In this document: piece by piece, positions 1 to 12,000 of the stretch
How the letters are laid out: every line of letters begins with the position of its first letter
How positions within the stretch are numbered: position 1 is the first letter of the stretch
From: a virus
Virus record (IMG/VR): IMGVR_UViG_3300021375_001857
Coordinates: 1 to 25,003 of that record
Strand: one strand, 5' to 3'
DNA length: 25,003 nt
Translations under genes and position numbers: made by a program
The notes under the pieces: generated by a model
Told to the model about the DNA's origin: nothing
Databases searched by the model: none
Seen by the model: only the letters and a program-made list of their open reading frames with translations

Positions 1-3000
1 CTTCGCCATTAACTGTAGCATAATAATCTAAATCTTTAGTGTAATGTATTTTTGTTACATAAGCAGTTGTACTTCCGTCACCTCTGAATTCACTTTGTTC
101 AATTGCATTCTTACCATTACCACTAATACAAACAATATTAACATCTTGATTTGCAGTAGGTGTTGTATTTAATGTAACTGTTTTTAATCTATAGTCTACA
201 GTATATAAAGACTGTGCTAATATTGTGTCATTAAGTTTAACAATTAAACCTTCTTTGTTTTGTGGTTGAATACCAAACTCAAATGTTCCATCAATACCAT
301 TTGTTCTATAAGAATTACTTGATAATATACTACCTCCATCTTTAGGTCTATGGAATACTTTGATATCAACAGTATCTAATACTTGTCCAGGTACTTGTTC
401 TTCAGGTCCTTTTGATGTTGTTGGACTTATAAAATCGTCACCATCTACAATAATTTCTTCCGGATTAATACCTCTTGCTGTACTAAATGCAAAATCGCCG
501 CCTGTTAGTACAGTATCGTATGATCTTGGATCTGGTAAGAAAGAACCGTCTGACGTTGTTTTTCTAAATACTAATATATCTCCTGATCCGGTTGGAATGG
601 ATTCTTCGTCTAATATGATAATATCACTTGCTAGATCTCCGGCATCGTCATACAATGCAACTCCTGTTTGTCCTGCACCTGTAATACTTTGCATAACTGC
701 ATTTGTATTAGTAACAGGATTTGCTGTACCAAAATTTGGATCGTCTAATCTAACACCGTTTTTATAAACATTATAAACTGTGTTCGCTACTAACGGACTA
801 GCAAAATTTAGTACTCGTGTACTATCATCGCCAATTTGGAAAACTTCATCTTCAAACGTTGTATCAAATGTGTCATAGGTTGTTGTAAACCATTCATCTG
901 AATCCCATCCAGTTCCAGTACCAAAATCAAAGCTACTAACTTCAACTCCGCCATAGTCAATACCATCTAATAATTGTGAAAGATCATTTCCGTACATTCC
1001 TGTAGTCGGATTGTAGTATAAATTAATTCTATCCTGTGCTTGCAATAACTCAGGTGCTTTGTTATATTTAATTACAACTGTTTTTCCTACTGCAAGTGCA
1101 TTAGTAAATGTAATACGACCGTATGTTCTTGTATAGCCTTTAGTAGTATCTTCAATATTACTAAATGCATACTCACTACGTAATGATTCTAGCCCATCAA
1201 CTGTAACTGTAATTTGTGTTGACTTTAACTGCATAGGCCATTTTAAATTAAAGATCTGTTGATCAATCGTTGATGTAAATGTTTGTGTTTCATTTAATGT
1301 TTGGAACAAATATGTTCCTGTAACTCTATCAAACTTACACCTAATGTGAGTTGATTTTGCTTTGCCGCCTCCGAGTATTGGACTTAGTCTAGCAACTGTT
1401 CCGGTATCGCCAATAGAACCAACAACTTGTATAGTTGGTCTTGTTAAATATCCACTACCTGTATTTGTAACTTTAACACTTGTTACTTTGCCGCCTGTAC
1501 CAATAAATGCTTCTGCTGTTGCACCTGTTCCGCCGCCGCCACTAATAATAATCTTTGGAGGTGTTTGATATCCACTACCTGGATTAGCAATACTAAAAGA
1601 TGTAACTTCAAAACCTACATTGTCTATCCAATGCTTGCTTGGATAATTTTGTATATCCGAAACTCCAGGTACTATTTGTCCATTTATAACTTTTACACTT
1701 TGTGGAATAATTTTTCCTGCCTGCTCATCATAATACGGTGCAAGATCAAAATCAGTAATTACGTTACTTGCTGGATCAATCTTTTCGTAAGAACTTAGAT
1801 ATTCTCTAATTTTAGTCTTGTAAGGTTTCATTTCTTCAACATATTCTTGATAACTTGGCAAGCTATCATTTTGGAATGTAACTTTTTGTTCTAATTCACC
1901 AATATTATGTTTTGCTTTTACAAAACTAGTTTTAAACGCCCAATCAACATTAGGTTGCTCTGTAAATACATAACGTACACTTGCAAAGAATAATTCGTTC
2001 CAATGAACTGCAAGATTATCAATAAAGATATCTGATTTTAATATTTCAAGTATTTTTCTAAATTCAGTATTTGGTTCTGTGTCATAGAATATTTTATCAA
2101 AACTAGCGCCATCAAATGCAGTATTACTAGAATTAACATCATAAAGGCTGTTTAAAAATTCTATAGTTCCGTTTTGTCTACCTATAGTCTCATAGCTTAA
2201 TGTGTAATCCTGTGTATCCAGGTTGGCAATCTTTCTTAGTAATAACCAACCACCTGTTCCTACACTATTAATCTTAATAATGTCTCCGATTTGATCATCA
2301 AGTGCATAAATTTCATAGCTAGAATCAATAGTATGGTTAATAAAAGTAAATTGGTTGTAATTTGTTGCATACCAGTCTTTGTACTTCCAATATAGATTGA
2401 TATCATAACTTTGTGTAAGTGTTCTTAAATATTCTGTACCATCCCATTGATAAACACTCCATTTGCTACCAATAGTTTCGTCACTTTTAACAAGGACTGC
2501 AAATTTTCTTACTACTATTGATACATTACTTGTATAATCTCTACCACCATTAACGATAGTTACGTTTGAAATCGCACCATTAGCATCAAGTTCAAGTTTA
2601 AGTTCTGCTCCTGAACCTGCTGTATCTGAAATAGTGTAAGTTGGAACTGAAATGTATCCCTGGCCTGCGTCATTAATTAACACATTAATAATTACGCCGT
2701 TTTCAACTTCTAGTGTTAAACTAGCAGGTTTAACTCTAGCAACACTAACAAATGTCATTTCAGCATATGTGTCTGAAGTTGTATCATATAATCCTGTTGC
2801 CAGTGTGGGTTGAGGATCAAATCCGGTTAATTTAGTTAAATCAAAATCATCAACAATTAAGTTCTTACTTAATGTATTATTTGCTCTTTCAATAAATTGC
2901 TTACGTGCTTCTGTTCTATTAATAAACCAACTTTGTCTCGGTTCGTTTAATGATCCATATTTTTCTTTGATAGGTAAATTTAAATCAGGAACAGGTCTGT

Positions 3001-6000
3001 CATTTCTGTCAAATCCTACTAAACTATCAAACCATTTCTGTTCTATTTGTCTATTAGGAATACTTGTTTCAAGACCGTCACTAATTAATTGATATTCTAA
3101 ATGTACAGGTTGTTGTTGATTTTCTATAGTCCACCAATTAAAACTAATTGCTGTGCTTTTGTTTTCAATAAACGACTTACAGTTATAAATTGCAAATCTA
3201 TTAGAACCCAAAGGTGCAACAAATCTATAACCCATGTCCATCGGAATAGTAATATAATTAATTACATCAGAACATGTTACTACTCTGTTTTCAACCTGCG
3301 GTAATGTTGATTTGTTAAACACCCAATAATAATAGTAATTAGTGAATGTTTCAGAAGTTTCACTATATCTACGTCTAACACTGTAAACAGAATCTCCATA
3401 TTTAGTAGTGCCACTAACTCCTTGTTTTATTCCGGATTCAGTTCCAACTAAGTCATCCCATTCACTTGGTAGTAACTTAGATTCTACCCATTCATACACT
3501 TCTACTCTTGTTCCTGGAAATATTGCATTAAAGTTTGCTGTAGATTCGCTTATAGATCCTTGATGATAATTTATAAACTTAGCACTATCTATATCCCACC
3601 ATAGTTTACCAATCCATTCTGTACTAGTATAGTTTAAGGTATCTGCTGTAATTGTTGCATCTGTAGATACTGAATATCTTGCAGGGTCATAACTTGTTTT
3701 AAAAGATATTTCTTGTTCTGCAGGACCTGCAATTTTTCCTTGGATAGGATCTATATAATCTAAATATGTAAGTAAGCCGTTTGTTTCTTTGTTGTACAAA
3801 TATAACCCTTTTAACTTACTTGTGTCTACTGGTAAAACTGGTTCTCTTTTGACTTTCCAAGATGTTGTATTAGCTGGTTTGCGGAATTCTGCAACTAATC
3901 CTTTATCAAGCACACTACTATTTGGTACTTGTTGTTTAGGCAAGCCGATATACACATGATTTTTATTAACTAGCATTCTATTACCAAAATCTTGTGTATC
4001 TAAATCATATGTAAAGTTTTGACTGTACAATAATGTATTGTTAATAGTTTCATATAAACTTACAACACCACTTCCTTGATCAATTGTTTGGAATACTGTT
4101 GAATTATTATCGAAAGATGTTGGTAGAGGATTTACAGAAGACTGCTTATCTAGTATATACTGTTCACCTGTTTTCAAATCTTTAAAGGTATCAAAGGAAG
4201 TAGAACTTATCATACTGCCGCCGCGTGATGCAACTGCTAATGTGTTTCCATCAAAGTCAATTTTTGAACCAAACTGTATATTTGATTCTTTACTAATTGG
4301 ACGCAATGTCTGTGAATATACAAATGTATTACCACTCTGTATGTAAAGATAAACTGCTCCGCTGTTATCAACTAAATCACTATTTAATGGTGCACCAATT
4401 GCTATCTTTCTACCATCTTCTGATACTGCTATTGTTGATCCATAGTCTTCAGTTAGATTAAAAGGTTCTAATATTTGCGAATACTCATAACTTGAACCGT
4501 TAAGTCTGTATACTACAACTTTTCTATTTGCAATACTACTGTCTAATCCTAAAGACACTCCGCCTGATTCAATTTCATATACACTTGTATATGCTGAATT
4601 AGCAATTAATACTTCTCCTTTTGAACTTACATCAAAATCAGATGCAAATGCTTCTAAGTTTGCTTGTTCTAGTGTACTTTCTACCAGTGAATAATTTGTA
4701 TCGTTAGGAACATAACCTAATAGATCTAATCCGCTAGTTTGTGCCGTCCATTGGTTAACATTAAACACGCCGGGTATTAAGTTAGTATTAGCTTTATAGA
4801 TTGTTTCACCAAATCTTACATATTCGTTTTCAAAATATGTAGCTGAAATTTTAAAATTACCTCTATAATTTTGTTGGACGGACAATGACCAATCATCTGT
4901 AGAATTTTTATTTACAAAATATACTCTGCCTTGGTTTGCTTCTGATCCATCACCTTCAGCATGAATATAAAGTTTGTAACTATCTGTACCTAGTTGTGCA
5001 AATCTTAGTTTTGTTCCTAACTTTCTATTGTTAGCACTATTAGGAACAGTATAATAACTAATTAATTGGTATGTTACACCTTGAAGTTGATAAATTGCAA
5101 ATGTACCTTGCTCGTCAAGTCCTGTACTATATCCTTCAGCAACAACAGGAATATTATACTGCCTTTTCCAATCTAAGTTAATACTAGACGGAGGGTTTGC
5201 TGTGTCAGTAATACCTTGAATAGTATTTGACGAATAAATCCAGTATTCTAAATCGTTTAGATAATTTGTTCCACCTACTACTACCGGAATATTGCTTCCC
5301 GAATCAAAAACTAAAATTGGACCTGATATACTGTTTTCCATTTTTGCTGAATTAATAGGTCCAATAGTTCGTACAGTCGAATCATTTTCAATAAATGTTG
5401 CATTTGAATTAACACCAAAGTCTGATCCTACTGCCCAATTTCCGTTTCTATTTTTGACATAAATTTTTGCAGTAGCAAAGGATCTTTCAATATATGCAAT
5501 TTCAGCTGTTGAACTTGTTGCAGTATCTGTTAATATATCTCCAACGGTTGGAATAAAAGGATCTCCATTAAGATCAAAATTTGTCAATCTAACTTCTACA
5601 TAACCATTCCATATATCTGCAACAGTATGTTGTGTATTGTTAATGTACGTTGATTCAAGACCTATTGCTGTTGGGTTTTGAACTAATCCGTTAACTCTAA
5701 TTGTGTTTAGCCAAAGTCTTGTTTTATCACCTACTGTAATGCTGTTTCCATGAGCTAATGGTGTTCTAACCCACCACTTGCTATCAAGCACTTGTATATT
5801 ACTTTGACCTTGTATGTGAGATAATATACCTATTTCTGATACTTTAGTTGGATTAGATAGATTTTGTAATTGTTTTGTATCCAATATATTACTAAAGTAA
5901 GGATTATTAATAATATTATCTTCTAATGTAATATCTTGGATTACAAGATTAGCATTTGTTTCAGTAAGGTTACTGCTTGTAAATGTACTTCCTACATTAA

Positions 6001-9000
6001 CTAACCACCAACCTGTATGGTAGTTATCAGTAATTTGCAATGATTCTACATAGTCACCAACTAGAATGCCGTCTGCATAAATTTTTCCTGTGCCTTGGAA
6101 TGAGCCATTTACGTCTTTAATGTAAACAGTCATTTCATTTTCATTATTGGTTCTTCTATATGCTATTGTAGCTCTGCAAGTATCAGTAGTAATTTCTGCG
6201 CCAGCATTAGGAACACTTAATGCACTTTGAATATGAACAATATGTTGTACTTTGTCAACAATAGTATGGTTACCATTTATAAGAGATTCAGTTAGTGTAC
6301 TATCTCCGTTAAATGGTTGAATACCTGTTTGATTAGAAGTAGTATATTTGTTCCATTTAAGAGTTAAAATGTCGCCTGACTTAGTTCCTTCAAATTGTTC
6401 TTTTTCTGCTCTAACTAAAATATGATCTGTATCCGAATCAGCACCTAATGTATAGTCACCACGTACAATATATTCTATAGTTGGATAAGTTTGTGTAGTT
6501 GCATCATAATCATCTTCTTTTGCTTGTGCATTAGATGAATGGTTACTATAAATTTGTAAAGCATCTGCTTCAACATTTCTATCAGCTTTCCATAACTGCT
6601 CAGAATATAAAACAATATCTCCTTGCGTATATGAAACACTATTATTATAGTCGCCTTTTAATTTACTCTTAACATTTGAAGCATGTGGCGAACCAATTGC
6701 AAGATATTTGCCATCTGGACTTATTGCAACACTTTGGCCAAAGCCTCCATTTGAATCAAACAAAAATGCTTGTTCGTCAATTTGTTGTAAGAATCCGTAT
6801 TCAGTATTATCACTTGGTCTTTGATAAACATAAACACTACCATTTAAATCTTTAGGAGCAGTAATTGCAATACGGTTGTTATCACTTGTTACACTAAATG
6901 CTGTACCAAAGTCTTTTTCAGTAGAGTCGAGCAATCCGGCCGCAGTATTAACAATATTAGGTTTTAATTCGAATATCTTGTTATTACTTAATACAGTCCA
7001 TTTTCCGGTATCATCATCGTCAACCCAAAGTGTATTATTTAAATTTGAAATAGTAAGGCTATCGTTTGCTTGTGCTAATGTTGGAAGCCTTGCTGTTTTA
7101 AATTGTGTTATGTAACCATTAACATCTGCATCGTCTTGGGTTGCTTCTATGTCTTCGCCAACAGTTGATTCTAAAGTAATAACATCTAGAGAAACACTAT
7201 CTACTTTATAATATCCGTCAGTGTTACTAGAAATATCATTAATCCCAATTATTTCGCCTTTAGTAAAATCTGCTGATTTGTCAACTGTAATTGTAAATTT
7301 ATTAGATTGGCTTTCAGTTACCTTAGTAATTCTAAAATCTGTTGCTACTAATTTATAAACGCCCCAAGTCTGCTGGGATCTATCTGTTGCTGTCCAAATA
7401 TAAGTGTTTGTAGCAACATTTGTTTGGGTTAACAGAGAGTCATAAGATACTAAACTTAAACTAACATCGGAAGGATTAACATATCCTGCTGTCTTAGTAT
7501 AGCTGTTAGCTTCATTAAAATATTTTGTAACTAAAGGTTTATGATCATAGTCTTTACTCTTTACATATATATTATTTCTATCTAATCTATAAATTAAAGT
7601 AGTGTCTTGCGGATTAATAGTATCTGCAAGTTCAACCTGTTGTGGTTCTTGTCTATACTTACTTTCATCTAAAACAATATCAAAGTGGTCTTCGCCTGTA
7701 GATGCACCATAACGTCCTACACGCACTGCCCATTCTTCGTAAAACTCTAAACTATCTTTATTTGCACTTCCTAATTTATCAAATAATTTAGTTAAAACGT
7801 TTTTTGTACCTTTATCCTGGATTGCTCCTTGATAAAACTTATACTGACTAACATCATCATTAATAATATTTTCAAGATACTTACGTTTTTGATATCCAGT
7901 TAAATGCTGTGCAAGTTTTTGTTGTTCAACATCAAAGTTATCAGAATCTAAATCATAAAAATCTGAAAACTGTTTTGCTTTATAATCAAAGTTTGGTAAT
8001 AATTGTTGCTCTGGTTTTTCGTTCAACAATACCCATCCTGCTTCTTGGAATATTTCTGTTCCTGAAATATTTCTAGATGCTACATAATAATATTGTTTGT
8101 TCTTAACTAATGATCCTATTTTATAATCTTGCCAGGCGGCCCATTCGGTAGCGACTGCATCATCAAATATAAAACCTGGAATATTATAAGAACCGTTCCA
8201 ATCATCTGAGCGATATCCTTTTACTTTGATTCTTTCTTGTCTATAACCTTGAGCTCTGTTATAAATCACATCTCCAAATACAGTTTTGTTATCAATAACA
8301 ATAGCATGCTCGTGTTGAACTAATGGAATTTTAAGATGATAGATACCGTCATCAGTGTTCTTTACAAAAATTCCAAAATCGTTTGTGTTGTCACGTTCTG
8401 TTGTTGCAAAGTCTGCTAACAATCTTTTTCCATCCGCTTTTAATAAACTATAATCATAAAAGTTGTCATATATGTCATCAACTACCGAATATGGTCTTGT
8501 AAAGGTAATTTGTCTTGCACTAGGACTTAAAGTTAGTATAGTTCCAGCTTCCCAATTTTGTGTAGTCCAGAATAAAAATTCTTTTGCACTAAGACTCCAA
8601 TTTTCAATTTCTTCAATATCTTGATTGAAGGAATCAAATTTAAACCCTGTTGCTATAAGATATCTTTGATATCCCATCATAAGATCAACAACGTCTTGTT
8701 TATCTCTGAATAATGTACCGTATGGCATCTCTTGTAAGGTTGTGTCAAAGTTAGTAGAAAGATATGCTGATGCGCCACCTTCTTCAGGAAGCTCTGCTAG
8801 TTTCTGAAAATTATCTTGATTAAAATTGTCACTTGATGTGTGTGATATTTTTACTCTATAATAATTATCAGACAATTCAACAATTTGTCCTACTTCGTAT
8901 AATTTATCTTCTGTCCATGTTAAAAAGTTTTCACTAATTCCACCTACATTTATCACACGATCGTTGTTTTTTCTTATAACAGGATAATATTTAAATACAG

Positions 9001-12000
9001 GATTATCTTTGTCGTATCCTTTAATAATATATCCTGAAGCAGTAATCTCAATAATCATTCCGCTATATGATATTACTTCTGTTGGTATGCTTTTTGTTAA
9101 TTGAATTTTATAGTTTTCTTCAGGAACAAAAACGTTACCCTGATTTGTAGGAGTTCTTGCATCTAGTATCAATCTAAATTTAGACTTTTGTGTAAATCCA
9201 CCTATTTTAGATCCTAGCTTATTTTGAACTGATGTAAGATTAGTTTTGTAATTAATAAATCTAAGAGTATCATTTTCTACAAGATAGCCTTGCATATAAT
9301 TTACAATACCTGCTGTGAATACTCTTTCACTATCAGTAGTACTATTAGGAAATTTAAGTTGGTTTAATTCAATACGTTTACTTGTATCTTTGTAAACCAA
9401 TTGTCCTGCTCCGTTACGTACAATTCTACTTCTATCAAAAGCTAGTCCAAAAAACTGTGCTGGCTGATTTAATGCCCATGATATCATTAAACTGAATGGA
9501 TAATGTGAGCTTCGACGCCAAGCAGTTTCTACAGGAGCTTCGTCACCAAATGTAAATTCGTAATTATAAGTTGTAGTAATATTACCTTGAGAATATCCTG
9601 TTTCGTTTGGTGCTAAAAGATTACCATTAGCATCAACTGGAATATATTTGTAAATATCTTCATTTTTATATTTGTTTCTATAAGTTACTTTAGATCCAGA
9701 TTTTCCTCTAACAATGCCTTTTGATAAATCTTCCCAAAGTAATAAATTATTACTTGTATAAGGAGCTGGTCCATATTCGGTGTCAAACCAATTAGGTTTT
9801 TCTTTAAATCCAAGTATTTCCCATGGATGACTATGCGGTCTATCTGTATTATAAAAATCTTTATATACCGATCTCCAAAAGCCTGTTAGCGGTTGAGCAT
9901 AAGGATCGCTTGCCGCGCCGTAATAATATGTAAAGCCATTGCCTGGAGTATAATATGTATTAGATACATAATCAGGTGTTCCAACAGTTTCTAACCAACT
10001 GTTAAATTCTGAAATCATTGTTTTCGAAATTTGCTTTCTTGTAAATCCTGTAACTCTTTTTTTGCTAGGAATGTAATCAGCAATGTCTAAAATGTTTTCA
10101 TCGTAAGGTTGTTTTAAATTATTATAAATTCTTTTTTCAATATCTAATAAAAGATTATCTCTAAAGTCTCCAAAACATCTCCATAAACTTCCGTCATGTC
10201 CTTGTAGCATTGCTCTTGCATTTGGATATTCATCTATTAATTGTGTATCATTAGTGGCATGATTCATAGTTCCACTAGGCATATAAAACAAAGTATTAGA
10301 TCCTGCAAAAATATGTACGTGAGCTAATCCTGATCCGCCATTTCTTATATCTTCTTGCTGTGCTGAAACTTCATCAGTAAACAAAGGATAGAACCAACCA
10401 ACTTTGCCTTTATATGAAGCTGTTGTTGCTTCGTCTCTGCCATATATCTTATAAGGACCTGTCGAGTCTGTTGGTGTTTTAACATAGGTGTCGTCTAAAA
10501 ATATTTCTGGTGTGAACTTAGGATATAATCCTAACTTAGTAGGTGTTGGTGGTATCCAACAACCATCTGTTGTAATAAACTCATATACATCTAGTACGTC
10601 ACCACCTGTTGGTGCATTTAATAATGTTAAAAATCCGTCTGTACTAACTGTATAATCTTTGTTGATCGTTAGCTGTTTTTCATTTAGGTATACTAGTACT
10701 GCTTTATCAGATAATGATGTAAAGTCAATACCACGTGTTAGGCTAAAAATTGTTTGTGACGAATCTTCAATGTTATGTGTTACTTTAGTGTCTCCCCCGT
10801 GGGCTATCATATCACTAAAATAAAATGCATCTTTGTTAGTTTTGCTTGAGTTAAGTTCTGTTAGAACCTTATCTACATGTACTTTATCATTCCCTTCAAA
10901 CCCAAGTTCGTTAGCTATTCTTAAAAATTCTCTTTTGAACTTAATATATTCAATAGCAGAGTATTTCATAGCTTCAATAGCATCATAATCTTTGTCAGTA
11001 ATATTAACTAAAGCAAGATTGACTGGTCCACTATGTTGTACAAATTTTAATCCATACTTTGCTGAATTACCAAGATCTCTTAGATTACTAACTCCTGGAA
11101 ATGTGCCTTTAAATCCAGCAACATTATCAACTATACTATCAACATGATCTAATACTTCTCCTAGTGTAAAAGTTGTAACATTTTCGTTCTGTGGATTTTT
11201 CTCAAAGTTAATTGGAAATTCATAAAATCCTACATTTGGTCTTTTTGGCGAACTTGATGTAGTTTTTAAAACTAATTTATCATCAACTACTAAGTTTGTA
11301 TTAAATGTAACATATGCGTAATTGTTAACTCTATTAATAGTATAATCAACACCGTCACGCTTTCGAACACTGTTTACATAAACTTTAACGTCTAAATCAT
11401 TTAAGTTTCCGCTATTATTATAAACATCGATAATAAAATTGTTTGTTCTAGCACCAACTGTTTCTTGTTTAACAACAGGCTGTGTAGACTTTGTTGGTGC
11501 CTTTGTCCAACCTGAAACATTTGTAAATGTTGTTCTATCAGTATACTTTCTTAATAATGCAGTGTCTGTACTAACAGTAAGTACATCAGTTAGTACATCA
11601 TATTGATAAGTGTCTAACAATAAATTAAAATCAAAAACAATATCACCACTGTTTTCTATCGTTCTATAGCTTAATGGAAATCCTAGTTCTGTATCGTTTG
11701 CACCTGTACCAACTTTATAACTAAAAATTTTATTTCCAGCAAATGTACTAGAATCTAATGTAGATAGCTGTGCACCTGCATCGTTATATAAATCAAATAA
11801 AGGTTGCTGATTAACTTTAGTCTTGTCTTGTGTTTGTTTCCAAGTAGTACCATTGTAATAAAAGATTTTACCTTTATAAGTTGTACCTGCTTTTACTAGT
11901 ACTGTTTCGTTTGTTTGCGGAACTGCATCTGTACTTTCTTTAAGAGCAAGTTGTAGATTTCCGTTTTGACTAATAAAATTAACTTCGTAAATTTTACCTG

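Noticed and set aside
360-767. Plus-strand open frame of 135 codons
   Set aside because: It lies antisense inside the giant minus-strand gene, has no ribosome site or recognisable motif, and is composed of reverse-complement codons of that gene.
1362-7115. Other plus-strand frames of 67-79 codons (1362, 1565, 3101, 6876)
   Set aside because: All are antisense to the giant gene and show no initiation signal or domain pattern.
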